From: Sporocytophaga myxococcoides
Lineage (GTDB): Bacteria; Bacteroidota; Bacteroidia; Cytophagales; Cytophagaceae
NCBI RefSeq assembly: GCF_000775915.1
Contig: NZ_BBLT01000004.1
Span: 372,001 to 436,000, forward strand
Length of the DNA stretch: 64,000 nt
Direction: 5' to 3'
Shown in pieces: positions 18,806-27,962 of this stretch; positions within the stretch are counted from its first letter, which is position 1; each line of letters begins with the position of its first letter. The position numbers and the translations under genes are program-made. The notes below the pieces were generated by a model. The model was not told the DNA's origin. It searched no databases and worked only from the letters and a program-made list of their open reading frames with translations.

Positions 18806-19883
18806 ATGACCAACGAACAATACAAAGATCTAAAAGGCAGAGTTGCTGCTTTGAGGAGGTATCTTTGACTACGACAACAAAGTAGAACAGATAGCAGAAT
18901 CAGAAAAAATTACAACAGCAGCCGATTTCTGGGACAACCCTAAAGAAGCTGAAGCAACACTTAAATCCATTAAGTCATTAAAGATCTGGACAGATTATTA
19001 TAAACAGGTTGAAGATAGCTTCAATGATTTTGAAACCCTTTATGAATTTTACGAAGCCGGGGACGTGGACGAGGCAGAGATTGGCAAAGAATTCATCAAG
19101 GTTTCTAAAGATGTAGAAGGACTTGAATTCAAAAAAATGCTTAGCGGAGAGGAAGATCAGCTAAGCGCTATTATTGAAATCAATCCTGGTGCAGGAGGCA
19201 CAGAAAGTAATGACTGGGCCGGAATGTTAATGAGGATGTATATAATGTGGGCAGAAGCCCATAAATTTGGTGTAAAAGAAATCAATTATCAGGCTGGTGA
19301 GGTTGCAGGCGTAAAGTCAGTTACTTTGGAGATCACTGGAGATTTCGCTTATGGATACCTGAAATCAGAAATCGGAGTCCACAGACTGGTAAGGGTCTCC
19401 CCTTTTGATTCAGGTGGAAGAAGACATACCTCCTTTGCCAGTGTCTTTGCATATCCTGTGGTTGATGATACTATTGAGATCGATATCAACCCTGCAGACA
19501 TTGAATGGGATACCTTCAGAGCAGGTGGAGCAGGCGGACAGAACGTAAACAAAGTTGAAACTGCAGTTCGATTGAGACACAAACCCTCAGGACTTATTAT
19601 AGAGTGCCAGCAGGAACGTTCTCAGCTCCAGAACAAAGACAAGGCTTTGAAACTTTTAAAGTCCAGACTTTATCAGATAGAAGTAGACAAGAAAAACGAA
19701 GCAAGAGCAGCCGTAGAAAGCACAAAGAAGCGAATAGATTTCGGATCACAGATACGAAACTATGTTCTGCATCCGTATAAACTCGTCAAAGATTTAAGAA
19801 CAGGCATAGAACGGACCGATGTTCAGAATGTGCTGGACGGCGATCTGGACGAATATATCAAAGGATTTTTAATGGAAGCATAA
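18806..19883 (+). CDS. prfB: Peptide chain release factor 2, expressed by programmed +1 frameshift
   Basis: RF2 recognises UGA and UAA stop codons and triggers peptide release. Translation starts at 18806, runs 20 codons to CTT (18863-18865), meets an in-frame TGA (18866-18868), and continues in the +1 frame from 18867 to the stop at 19883, giving 358 aa. The recoding site has the classic form AGGAGG-TAT-CTT-TGA-C, with the internal Shine-Dalgarno three bases before the slippery CTT. The second frame carries the codon-recognition tripeptide SPF (in [11 protein letters not shown]) and the GGQ catalytic motif in [17 protein letters not shown]. This is autoregulated, not a broken gene. Confidence 0.97.
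18854..18869 (+). promoter_or_regulatory. RF2 programmed frameshift signal
   Basis: AGGAGG (18854-18859), TAT spacer, slippery CTT, stop TGA and following C match the E. coli prfB recoding signal in order and spacing. Low RF2 delays termination at TGA and favours the +1 shift, so RF2 controls its own level. Confidence 0.95.
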
Positions 19884-19887
19884 TTTT

Positions 19888-19918
19888 AAAAGGCCCTGAC
19901 TTTTGTCGGGGCTTTTTC
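19888..19918 (+). terminator. Intrinsic terminator of prfB
   Basis: GCCCTGAC (19893-19900) pairs with GTCGGGGC (19905-19912) with one G-T wobble, loop TTTT, followed by TTTTT. Confidence 0.85.
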
Positions 19919-20324
19919 TTTGTCTTCTATCCAACTTTTTTCCATTATTATATCAAACTCCTTTTCCTCCTCCTATTAATAATAAAATTTCGTGAGTAAA
20001 AAATAAATCTTTATCTACTTTAACAAGCATCAGATTGCAAAAAGTCTATAAAATAATACACTGATATATCTTTTTTAAAAAAACGAACGCACTCAATAAG
20101 TTTAATTTTTTATTTAAATAATACTAAAATGCAGATTACTAAAAATTTCTTATGATAAAAAATTTTTTTATCTAAAAAACGTAACCTTTATTAAAAGTGA
20201 CAACACACAATTGATTCACAAGGAATTTAGGGGGTTTTGTTTGCCTCCTATTATTTTTATTTGTATTCTCGCAGATTCGTCAAAAAAAAATTAAAACTAT
20301 TTAACCAAATAATCACACTTAAAC
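19919..20324. other. Long AT-rich leader before the SusC gene
   Basis: About 400 bp without a gene. It contains an A/T palindrome around 20155-20173 and, at 20256-20263, TTTATTTG, an imperfect match to the -7 consensus TAnnTTTG, with TTTG at 20236-20239. The promoter and an untranslated leader of the SusCD operon should lie here. No adjacent sigma/anti-sigma pair or SusR-type regulator is seen. Confidence 0.4.
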
Positions 20325-23300
20325 ATGAGAAAAAAGCTACCACCGAAAATCTCCCGGAGAGGTAATTTTATTACATCTCCGAGAATTTTTAAGATTGCGT
20401 TAACCCTCGCTGTCATTTTAGTCGGCTTTATGCAGGCAATGGCACAAAATGCAATTCCTATCACAGGACGAATAGTATCCGAAGATGGGGAAAGCATACC
20501 CGGAGTTACCATTGCTATCAAAGGAACATCAGCAGGAACAATCACTGACGAAAATGGAGATTTCTCCATATCGGTACCAGATAGTAATTCAGTATTAGTT
20601 GTGAGTTACATCGGCTTTGTAACTCAGGAAATAAAAGTAGGAAGTCAGACAGTCGTAAATGTGAAGCTGCCGTCCGACAACAAACTTGACGAAGTTGTTG
20701 TCGTTGGTTATGGAACACAAAAGAAAGAAGACGTAACAGGTTCTGTAACTGTTGTAAAATCGGCGGAGCTTAACAAAAACGTTGTTATCGATGCGACACA
20801 GTCAATTCAGGGTAGAGTAACAGGGGTCAATGTTACACAGAACAGTGGAGCCCCAGGTGCACCTTTATCAGTAAGAGTCAGAGGAATCGGTACAATCAAC
20901 GGTTCCAGCCCCTTCTATGTCGTAAACGGTGTACCAGTACTTGATATCAGCACGATTAATTCAAACGATATCGAGTCCATGAGTATTCTTAAAGATGCAG
21001 CTGCTGCGGCAATTTACGGATCAAGAGCTGCAAACGGAGTTGTCCTTATCACTACAAAAGGCGGAAGCCCCAAAAAAACAACTTTTGACTTTAACTATCT
21101 GACCGGTGTTTCTCGTGAATGGAAGAGATACAACCTTCTAGATGCTAAAGAATGGGCAACATTAAGAAATGAGGCTTCTATGACAGATAACGGTACAGTT
21201 CTTTATAACCCTGATACAATTGGTGCGGGAACAGACTGGCAGGATCAGATATTCAGAAAAGCAATGATGAAGAGCTATTCATTGAATGCTTCAGGAGCAA
21301 CGGATAAGCTTAGCTATTATTTGGGAGGTGGTTATCTGTCTCAGGAGGGTATTCTTAAAAACTCTGCTTATGAAAGATACACTTTTAATACAAAACTTGA
21401 TTACCAGCTTGCAAAAAGATTGAAAGTTGGAACTTTCATGAACATTGCATCTTTTAATCGTAAGCAATTATATGACGGAGATCCATACAACTCTATCATT
21501 GCAAATGCTTTGAATATGGACCCTATCACACCATTGTATTCAGGACTTGGTGGTGATTCGATTTTCGGATCAGGTGCTACAAGAACAGACGTTCCTAACC
21601 CACTTGCCAGGCTAACTTACTACAACAATAGATATAAAGGTTTTAATTTTCTTGGTAGCTGGTTTGCAGAATACGAGATTATTAAAAATCTGAAAATTAA
21701 AACTTCATTGGGTTACCTTTATAACAACTTAGACAACCAACAATTTAATGGAAGATATTTCGTATCTGCAAATGAAAACCTTAGAGAGTCTCAAGTTGTA
21801 ATACAACAAAACCAGAACAAAAACCTTATCTGGGAAAACTCTGTAACTTACGAAAAAACAGTTGCCGAAAATCATAAACTTTCCGGGCTTTTTATGTTTG
21901 GAGCGCAGAATAATACTGCATCATTCTTCCGCGGAGCAAAAAATAATACTTTTAACAATGACCCGAGTCAGTGGTATTTAAATTCTGCAACCGGTACAGC
22001 CACTGCGAATTCTCAGATGACTGAATACTCTATGTTATCTTATTTATTCAGAATCAACTATGAATTTAAAGATAAGTATCAGCTTCAAGTTAACACAAGA
22101 TATGATGGAACCTCCAGATATTTGGACAAGAACAAATATGGTATTTTCCCTTCAATAGCTGCAGGTTGGATTCTAACAGAAGAAACATTCATGCAACCAA
22201 TCAAATCTTATGTAAACTATATAAAAGTGAGAGGTAGCTATGGTAAACTTGGTAACCAGGATAATCCAGCCAGATATGCCGAATATCCTACCACAACCAA
22301 CATATTTTCAGGATATAACTATGGTGGATTTTTCGGAAGTGCTCCTCTTGGATCAGGTAACAAAGACCTTAAATGGGAAACAGTTACTACTTCCAACATC
22401 GCTGTTGATTTAAGATTTTTGAATAACCGACTTGCGTTCACTGCTGAATATTTTACAAAGAAAACAGCAGATATGATTTACAGAAAGCAGGTTCCATACT
22501 ATGCAGGAACTGAAGAACCTCCTTTTGTAAACGGCGGAACTATGCTAAACAAAGGTTTAGAGCTTGCCGCTGATTATACCAACTGGATTGGAAAACTACA
22601 ATATAACTTTGGTGTAAATTTCACAACTATCAAAAACAAAGTAACCAAATTAGAAGATCCGATTTATCAAGGACAATTCAGAACTGTATATACCAACATT
22701 ACTCAAGAAGGAAGTCCAATTGCTCAATTCTATGGATGGGAAACAAACGGAATCGTGCAGACAGCTGAAGAAGCAGCTGCTCTTCAAACCGCTCAACCTG
22801 GTGTACGTCCTGGAGACTTCAAATTCAAAGACCTTGATGGTGACGGTATTATTACTGATAAAGACAGAACGACGCTGGGAAGCCCACTGCCAAAATTCAC
22901 TTATGGTATTAATGGAAATGTAGCTTACAAAGGATTTGACTTCTCATTGTTATTACAAGGAAGCTACGGAAACAAACTTTTCAATGGAAGCAAATACACA
23001 CTTGAAGGTGGTGTTCCAAACTCCAACTTTTCAGATGCTATGCTTGACAGATGGACTGGACCTGGAACTTCGAACGATGTACCAAGAGTATCTTCAAACG
23101 ATGTAAATAATAACAGAAGACCTTCTAACTATTATGTAGAGAGTGGTTCATTCTTAAGAGTAAGATCTATGCAGATAGGTTATACACTGCCGGATAAATT
23201 GCCTCAATTAGTGAAACTGCAAAAAGTTAGAGTGTTTATTATGGCTCAGAATCTATTCACATTTACTAAATATTCAGGACTTGATCCGGAGATCGGAACT

Positions 23301-23411
23301 TACACACCTGACTTTAACGTGACTAGTTCATACCTTGACATAGGAGTTGACAAAGGAGGTACTTACCCACAAGCCAGAACGTGGTTTTTCGGAATCAATG
23401 CTTCATTTTAA
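20325..23411 (+). CDS. SusC/RagA-family TonB-linked outer-membrane receptor
   Basis: Outer-membrane beta-barrel importer that takes up oligosaccharides (or peptides) bound by its SusD partner, powered by TonB. The 1028-aa protein has a long N-terminus with signal peptide ending near AMAQ (about residue 41), a carboxypeptidase-D-regulatory-like beta domain (about 45-115, ITGRIVSEDGESIPGVTIAI), the SusC signature LDEVVVVGYGTQKKEDVTG, a plug domain (about 130-240) and a 22-strand type barrel ending in an aromatic residue (ARTWFFGINASF). It is followed after 27 bp by susD. The substrate is not evident from the sequence. Confidence 0.95.
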   Translation: MRKKLPPKISRRGNFITSPRIFKIALTLAVILVGFMQAMAQNAIPITGRIVSEDGESIPGVTIAIKGTSAGTITDENGDFSISVPDSNSVLVVSYIGFVTQEIKVGSQTVVNVKLPSDNKLDEVVVVGYGTQKKEDVTGSVTVVKSAELNKNVVIDATQSIQGRVTGVNVTQNSGAPGAPLSVRVRGIGTINGSSPFYVVNGVPVLDISTINSNDIESMSILKDAAAAAIYGSRAANGVVLITTKGGSPKKTTFDFNYLTGVSREWKRYNLLDAKEWATLRNEASMTDNGTVLYNPDTIGAGTDWQDQIFRKAMMKSYSLNASGATDKLSYYLGGGYLSQEGILKNSAYERYTFNTKLDYQLAKRLKVGTFMNIASFNRKQLYDGDPYNSIIANALNMDPITPLYSGLGGDSIFGSGATRTDVPNPLARLTYYNNRYKGFNFLGSWFAEYEIIKNLKIKTSLGYLYNNLDNQQFNGRYFVSANENLRESQVVIQQNQNKNLIWENSVTYEKTVAENHKLSGLFMFGAQNNTASFFRGAKNNTFNNDPSQWYLNSATGTATANSQMTEYSMLSYLFRINYEFKDKYQLQVNTRYDGTSRYLDKNKYGIFPSIAAGWILTEETFMQPIKSYVNYIKVRGSYGKLGNQDNPARYAEYPTTTNIFSGYNYGGFFGSAPLGSGNKDLKWETVTTSNIAVDLRFLNNRLAFTAEYFTKKTADMIYRKQVPYYAGTEEPPFVNGGTMLNKGLELAADYTNWIGKLQYNFGVNFTTIKNKVTKLEDPIYQGQFRTVYTNITQEGSPIAQFYGWETNGIVQTAEEAAALQTAQPGVRPGDFKFKDLDGDGIITDKDRTTLGSPLPKFTYGINGNVAYKGFDFSLLLQGSYGNKLFNGSKYTLEGGVPNSNFSDAMLDRWTGPGTSNDVPRVSSNDVNNNRRPSNYYVESGSFLRVRSMQIGYTLPDKLPQLVKLQKVRVFIMAQNLFTFTKYSGLDPEIGTYTPDFNVTSSYLDIGVDKGGTYPQARTWFFGINASF

Positions 23412-23438
23412 TTAATCACCTTCAAAATCGTATTAACA

Positions 23439-24962
23439 ATGTTTAAAAAAATATATCCATTTATCGGTTTAATCGTGATCAGCACATTGGGAGGTTGCAA
23501 GAAAGATTTTCTTGACAAGACTCCTCAGGCTGCTGTTACAGACGAAAACTATTATAAGACTGCCTCTGATCTAAATGCAGCAATAAATGCTGCATACGAC
23601 CCAATGGGTTGGGAAACTGAAAGAAAAGGTCAGATTTTCGCCAATCTTTTCTTCTTTGGAGACGTTGTTTCTGATGATGCAATAAAAGGCGGTAGCGGAA
23701 CCAGTGATATTCCTGATTTTCACGCACTCGAAACTTTCACAGGAAATGCCGGCTTACCTGCACTTTTATTACCATGGCAAAGAAACTATACTGGTATTTA
23801 TAGAGCTAATATTGTAATTGAAAGAGCTCCTCTTTCAAATGCAGATGAAGCTACTAAAACCAGAGTGATTAATGAGGCTAAGTTTTTAAGAGCTTACTAT
23901 CACTTCGAACAGGTAAAAATGTATGGAGATGTACCATTGGTAACAAAAGTACTTGGAGCGAACGATTACAATCTGGGCAGAACCCCGGCAGCTGAAGTTT
24001 ACAAACAAATAGAAGCTGATCTTAAAGATGCTTCTGCTCTACCTCAAAAAGGAGCAATCGAAACCGGGAGAGCAACAAGAGGAGCAGCATTAGCTTTGCT
24101 TGCAAGAGTTCAGATGTATCAGACTCGTAATAATCATGGAAAATGGAATGAAGTGTTAACTAATGCTGAATCTGTAATTAATTCAGGAATTTATAACCTG
24201 GAAAATAACTATGCTGATATTCATACAGTGGCAAAAGAAAATGGAATTGAGTCTATATTTGAAATCCAAAGCAATACTAAAGTTGGTGGAGCTGCTGGGG
24301 ATAATAACTCAGACTGGTCCAACGGGAATGAGGGTACATTGATCAACGTTATGTTCAGAGGAAGAGATAATGGAGGTTGGGGCTTCAACTGTCCTTCTCT
24401 TGATCTCTTGGAGGAATTTAAGAAAGAAAAAACAGTTGATGGAAATGATGACCCTCGTTTAAAAGCAACTATTATCCAGAATGGAGATTCTGTTTTAAAT
24501 GAAAAATACAAAGCTGATATCAATTCATATCCTTATACTGGAACTTATTGCAGAAAATATATAGAACCTCAGAGTCTGTTTGGATTAAACCAAAGCGATG
24601 GCCCTTCCAACTACAGACTTATCAGATATGCAGATGTATTGCTTATGGCGGCAGAAGCAGCCAATGAACTGGGAATGACTGAAAAAGCTCTTGAATATCT
24701 GAAAAAGGTAAGAGACAGAGTTAAAATGCCTAAAATTATTGAGACCAATAAAGATTTATTAAGAGAGATCATCTGGCGCGAAAGAAGAGTGGAACTTGCT
24801 CTAGAAGGCCATAGATTCTTTGACATCGTCAGACAAGGAAGAGCTGCTCAGATTATGGGAAAAACTTATACTTTCAGCAATGCACAAGAAGTATTCCCTG
24901 TACCTCAGGCAGAAATTGATATGTCAAAAGGAAAAATCAAGCAAACAACAGGATTAAAATAA
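23439..24962 (+). CDS. SusD/RagB-family surface nutrient-binding lipoprotein
   Basis: Lipoprotein that caps the SusC barrel from outside and binds the substrate. The signal sequence MFKKIYPFIGLIVISTLGGC has a lipobox with Cys at residue 20. The N-terminal SusD-like domain begins DFLDKTPQAAVTDENYYKT and the C-terminal RagB part has the typical RLIRYADVLLMAAEAANELG and IIWRERRVELALEGHRFFD. The 507-aa length is normal. It lies between susC and a PKD lipoprotein in one operon. Confidence 0.95.
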   Translation: MFKKIYPFIGLIVISTLGGCKKDFLDKTPQAAVTDENYYKTASDLNAAINAAYDPMGWETERKGQIFANLFFFGDVVSDDAIKGGSGTSDIPDFHALETFTGNAGLPALLLPWQRNYTGIYRANIVIERAPLSNADEATKTRVINEAKFLRAYYHFEQVKMYGDVPLVTKVLGANDYNLGRTPAAEVYKQIEADLKDASALPQKGAIETGRATRGAALALLARVQMYQTRNNHGKWNEVLTNAESVINSGIYNLENNYADIHTVAKENGIESIFEIQSNTKVGGAAGDNNSDWSNGNEGTLINVMFRGRDNGGWGFNCPSLDLLEEFKKEKTVDGNDDPRLKATIIQNGDSVLNEKYKADINSYPYTGTYCRKYIEPQSLFGLNQSDGPSNYRLIRYADVLLMAAEAANELGMTEKALEYLKKVRDRVKMPKIIETNKDLLREIIWRERRVELALEGHRFFDIVRQGRAAQIMGKTYTFSNAQEVFPVPQAEIDMSKGKIKQTTGLK

Positions 24963-24981
24963 CATTTAAATCTTAATTATC

Positions 24982-26139
24982 ATGAATATCAAAAGACTTT
25001 CATTGTATATCCTTATTACAGGAGTATTATTCTCCTCCTGCAAACCTCAAAAGGGCAAAGATGAAGACCTACCTGCACCAAGTGCAGCTGACTTTACTTT
25101 CGAAAGGAAAATAGACCCTAATGATCCTAATGATCTGAATACATATACTTTCAGAAACACAACTCCTGGAGCCTTTATCACCTCATGGGATTTCGGAGGA
25201 GTAGCAAAATCAAAAAATGTTAATGAAACTGTTTTCTTCGGATATAAAGGTACTTACAAGATAAAATTACTGGCTTCTACTCCAGGCGGAACAACAACAA
25301 TTACAAAAGACCTTGTTATTGAAGAAAACAGCCCTTATGCTGCTGATTTTACAGTTGAAGAGGTAGACGACTTTACGTTTAAAGTTAAATCAACCACCCC
25401 CAATCCTCTAACTCAGGTTTTCAAATTCGCAAATGGAGACAGTTCTACAACAGAAGAAGCATCCGTTAAATTTCCTTTTGCCGGTACATATGACATAACA
25501 CTTAAGGTAAATACATCTAAAGGTCCCTCTTCTATCACACGCAAGGTTACTGTTAAAAAAGACGATGAAAGTAATCCTGACCTGACCAATGAAACCTTCA
25601 GATTATTAACTGGAGGTCGTGAAGCTGTCAATGGCAAAACCTGGGTGCTTGCAAAAGTTAAGGGTTCTGGTGGTAATGGTGGACGAGATGCATTGGTACC
25701 TCAATGGAACTTAGCTTTAAACGGCCCTACCGGACCTGAATTTGAAAATGGAATGTTAAACAATGAGTTTACTTTCAATATTCGTGGATATCAATACATT
25801 CCTAAAAACACAAATGTCACAGTAAACTGGGCAGCTGCAAACGCTTTTTTTGGGAAAAATCAACCTGATTATAATGATATAGCATATTCAGATCCTAAGC
25901 ATACTCAAGCACCATTTAAACTAACGCCTGTAAACGATACTTACCTTGGTAATGTTTATGCATTAACAATCCTTAACGGTAGTTACTTGGGATATTTTGA
26001 AAATAGGTTTACAAGCAAAATTATGAGAATTACCGAAGATTCTTTATATGTTAGGCATGGGTATGATGAAGCAGGCCTATTTAATAATCCAGAACTGGAT
26101 TATTGCGTGAGGTATTTCACTTTTGTCCGTAAAAAATAA
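24982..26139 (+). CDS. PKD-domain lipoprotein, third component of the SusCD operon
   Basis: Signal sequence with lipobox (LFSSC, Cys at about residue 20), then two PKD-like Ig domains (about 35-110 and 115-190; the first contains ITSWDFGGVAK in the place of the usual WDFGDG) and a C-terminal domain of about 180 residues with no family I recognise. It starts 19 bp after susD and ends at the operon terminator. By position it corresponds to SusE/SusF-type surface glycan-binding proteins, but no sequence similarity to them is claimed. Confidence 0.75.
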   Translation: MNIKRLSLYILITGVLFSSCKPQKGKDEDLPAPSAADFTFERKIDPNDPNDLNTYTFRNTTPGAFITSWDFGGVAKSKNVNETVFFGYKGTYKIKLLASTPGGTTTITKDLVIEENSPYAADFTVEEVDDFTFKVKSTTPNPLTQVFKFANGDSSTTEEASVKFPFAGTYDITLKVNTSKGPSSITRKVTVKKDDESNPDLTNETFRLLTGGREAVNGKTWVLAKVKGSGGNGGRDALVPQWNLALNGPTGPEFENGMLNNEFTFNIRGYQYIPKNTNVTVNWAAANAFFGKNQPDYNDIAYSDPKHTQAPFKLTPVNDTYLGNVYALTILNGSYLGYFENRFTSKIMRITEDSLYVRHGYDEAGLFNNPELDYCVRYFTFVRKK

Positions 26140-26158
26140 TTTAAGTCGTTTTAAACTT

Positions 26159-26192
26159 AAAAAGCCCGAGTAAAATTTCTCGGGCTTTTTTC
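26159..26192 (+). terminator. Terminator of the SusCD operon
   Basis: AAAGCCCGAG (26161-26170) and CTCGGGCTTT (26179-26188) form a 10-bp stem with an 8-nt loop, followed by a T run. Confidence 0.92.
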
Positions 26193-26241
26193 TTAAATAG
26201 AAAAATATAATACCCTTTTCTTCTCTATATCCAATTAATAA

Positions 26242-26290
26242 AATAACCATTTGTGGTTATTGACACCTTCTCATCTTTTGGCAAATATTG
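26242..26290 (+). promoter_or_regulatory. Dyad-promoter, copy 1
   Basis: A perfect inverted repeat AATAACCA-TTTG-TGGTTATT (26242-26261) whose last TT is the start of a TTGACA -33/-35 element (26260-26265). After 17 bp comes AAATATTG (26283-26290), close to the Bacteroidota -7 box TAnnTTTG. The dyad centre falls about 40-45 bp upstream of the expected start, where class II activators such as LuxR bind. Copies 2 and 3 have the same elements at the same distances. Confidence 0.65.
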
Positions 26291-26296
26291 TACTGT

Positions 26297-26384
26297 AATT
26301 ATTAAGTAATAATACTTGGATAGTTCAATCAGCTATGTTTTTAAAAAAACGGCAATCTCAATATTTGAAGTTGTCGTTTTTTTA
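26297..26384 (+). ncRNA. Candidate small RNA, copy 1 (about 88 nt)
   Basis: The expected start lies at the conserved ATTATTAAGTAAT (26298-26310), 15 bp from the start of the -7 box in both copy 1 and copy 2. The body shares ACTTGG, AGTTCAA and CAGCTA with copy 2. It ends in a terminator: AAAACGGCAA (26346-26355) pairs with TTGTCGTTTT (26371-26380), loop containing TCAA/TTGA, then a T run. The last stem pair (A-T) replaces G-C of copy 2 and one G-T replaces G-C, so structure is kept while sequence changes. No credible reading frame is inside. It could instead be a remnant of a duplicated leader. Confidence 0.55.
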
Positions 26385-26602
26385 TATAACTAATGCATAT
26401 CATTGTTAATAACCACCGATTCATCTAGCAGGATTATTTCAATCACAATTAAATGCAATTATCCAACTTTCCGGCATTCAATTTCCCTAAGCAAGAATCC
26501 ACAAAAAGGCTAGCTGATTATTTACAGACCGTAGTTAAAAGATTTATACAAAGCTTTTATCACTTACTATTTCCTTTTAAACTTTTCTCTTCAATCATTA
26601 AA

Positions 26603-26651
26603 AATAACCATTTGTGGTTATTGACCTAAGGTCATAATTTTTCAATTTTTG
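26603..26651 (+). promoter_or_regulatory. Dyad-promoter, copy 2
   Basis: Same perfect inverted repeat as copy 1 (26603-26622), TTGACC at 26621-26626, 17-bp spacer, then AATTTTTG (26644-26651) as -7 box. Distance from the dyad start to the -7 start is 41 bp, identical to copies 1 and 3. It lies upstream of the first PAS-LuxR gene, with a terminator in between. Confidence 0.65.
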
Positions 26652-26657
26652 TGTCGT

Positions 26658-26756
26658 GATTATTAAGTAATACTTGGGAAGTTCAACCAGCTAATTTTTT
26701 TACCTAAACTAAACTAAAACGGCAGATTCAAATTTTGAAGCTGCCGTTTTTTTTTG
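26658..26756 (+). ncRNA. Candidate small RNA or terminated leader, copy 2 (about 99 nt)
   Basis: It begins at ATTATTAAGTAAT (26659-26671), continues with ACTTGG, AGTTCAA, CAGCTA as in copy 1, and ends in a perfect stem AAAACGGCAG (26716-26725) with CTGCCGTTTT (26741-26750), an inner TTCAA/TTGAA pairing in the loop, and a run of nine Ts. The terminator is 118 bp before the ATG of the PAS-LuxR gene, so the element could be a free small RNA or an attenuated leader. The body CAGCT (26688-26692) could also pair with AGCTG (26739-26743) and open the terminator; this alternative is speculative. Confidence 0.55.
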
Positions 26757-26873
26757 CTTATCATTAAGTTATTCCAGCAAATTTATTATTATTACACCTT
26801 AATTTATCGTACCTTTTGAAGGGTTAATCTATTTTTTTTACAAAACCTTTTTTATTAACCAAACTTATTCAAT

Positions 26874-27677
26874 ATGGGGGCTACCGATTTACATAAAAAA
26901 TATACTGAACTGAATGTCATCAATCAAGAAATAGTTTCTTTAGCAAATGAACCTGATATATATTTTCATATTGAAAAAATAAAAAAACTTCAGGAGATTT
27001 ATCCGCACCTGAAACACTCCCCTAATATTATTTGTGTTATAGATATCTTAACTCAGGAATATCTTTTTGTAAGTGATAATATACTTGCTATTCTTGGCCA
27101 TGAGCCTTACGATATATATAAAGAAGGTTTCAGAAAGACATTCTCTTTATTCGCGCCCAATCAGCTTCAAATAATACTGGACAAAATATTTCCTACGATG
27201 TTCAAGTTTTTTAATCAGCATAAGCTATCGGGAACAATAATGGATCTGAAAATCTCATTTTCTGCATTAATGAGCCACAAAGATGGCTCTCAAAGATGGT
27301 ATCTAAATCAGATCACTGTTGTGAGACTAAATGAAGATAACAATCCCCACTGGTTACTAAAACAGGTAACAGATATTCATGATTTTAAAAATGATAATTT
27401 TATAACCTTTGTAATAGCACAAAAAAATCCAAGTGGTATTTATCACAATATTTATAAAGAATCATTTTTATGTGATGAGGAATCTACCAATTTAACAGAA
27501 AGGGAAATTGAAATTCTACACCTCATGAGCCAGGGATTTTCAAGCAGAGAGATTGCAGAGACTCTTTTTATCAGCCTGCACACTGTATATAAACATAGAA
27601 AAAATATGTTAAAAAAAATGGATGTTAAAAGATCCGGAGATTTAATGAAAGCTGCAATGAAAGCAGGTTTAATATGA
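26874..27677 (+). CDS. PAS-LuxR transcriptional regulator A
   Basis: Cytosolic regulator of 267 aa with an N-terminal PAS-like sensory fold (about 40-190; IICVIDILTQEYLFVSDNIL is the typical first strand pair) and a C-terminal LuxR/NarL helix-turn-helix (about 206-267; LTEREIEILHLMSQGFSSRE, then SLHTVYKHRKNMLKKM). It has no receiver domain and so is not a two-component regulator; the signal should be bound by or act on the PAS domain. Its paralogue follows 530 bp downstream with the same layout. Dyad-promoters lie upstream of both, which suggests they bind these sites and may regulate themselves. Target and ligand are unknown. Confidence 0.88.
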   Translation: MGATDLHKKYTELNVINQEIVSLANEPDIYFHIEKIKKLQEIYPHLKHSPNIICVIDILTQEYLFVSDNILAILGHEPYDIYKEGFRKTFSLFAPNQLQIILDKIFPTMFKFFNQHKLSGTIMDLKISFSALMSHKDGSQRWYLNQITVVRLNEDNNPHWLLKQVTDIHDFKNDNFITFVIAQKNPSGIYHNIYKESFLCDEESTNLTEREIEILHLMSQGFSSREIAETLFISLHTVYKHRKNMLKKMDVKRSGDLMKAAMKAGLI

Positions 27678-27761
27678 ATACCCCATAAAGGGCTTCATTT
27701 TTTCGACTAAAATACAATCATGAAACTTATTAAAAGCTAAAATTTAATGAAGGCTATAAAA

Positions 27762-27810
27762 AATAACCAATATTGGTAATTGACCTCTTCCTTAAACCTT
27801 TCTAATATTG
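27762..27810 (+). promoter_or_regulatory. Dyad-promoter, copy 3
   Basis: AATAACCA-ATAT-TGGTAATT (27762-27781) differs from copies 1 and 2 in one arm base and in the spacer, keeping a perfect CCAATATTGG core. TTGACC follows at 27780-27785, then 17 bp and TAATATTG (27803-27810), one mismatch from TAnnTTTG. The dyad-to-(-7) distance is again 41 bp. Confidence 0.62.
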
Positions 27811-27815
27811 TCATA

Positions 27816-27962
27816 GTAAATCTTACTCAAATACAAACTTAAATGATCACTAATAATATTTAACTTTAAATATTTCTGTATAGTGAATTAACTTTTTTCA
27901 AATTATTTTTTCATATTTTTTTTGCCTTAGGGAGGCTGTCTCAGGATTGGGGCAGCTTTTTC
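27816..27962 (+). ncRNA. Candidate small RNA or terminated leader, copy 3 (about 147 nt)
   Basis: Downstream of dyad-promoter 3 lies an AT-rich stretch that ends in an intrinsic terminator: GCTGTCTC (27935-27942) pairs with GGGGCAGC (27949-27956) with two G-T pairs, loop AGGATT, then TTTTT. Apart from the promoter, the body is not similar to copies 1 and 2. The terminator is 246 bp before the second PAS-LuxR gene, so it might attenuate that gene. Transcription is inferred only from promoter and terminator. Confidence 0.42.

Noticed and set aside
18806-18868. prfB as a pseudogene because of the early TGA
   Set aside because: The stop lies in an exact programmed-frameshift context (AGGAGG-TAT-CTT-TGA-C) and the +1 frame continues with full RF2 motifs.
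20236-20263. SusC promoter at TTTG / TTTATTTG
   Set aside because: The -7 box has two mismatches to TAnnTTTG and the spacing to TTTG is short; kept only as a remark.
26400-26415. Fourth dyad at AATAACCACCGATTC
   Set aside because: Only a half-site is present and no TTGAC or -7 box follows.
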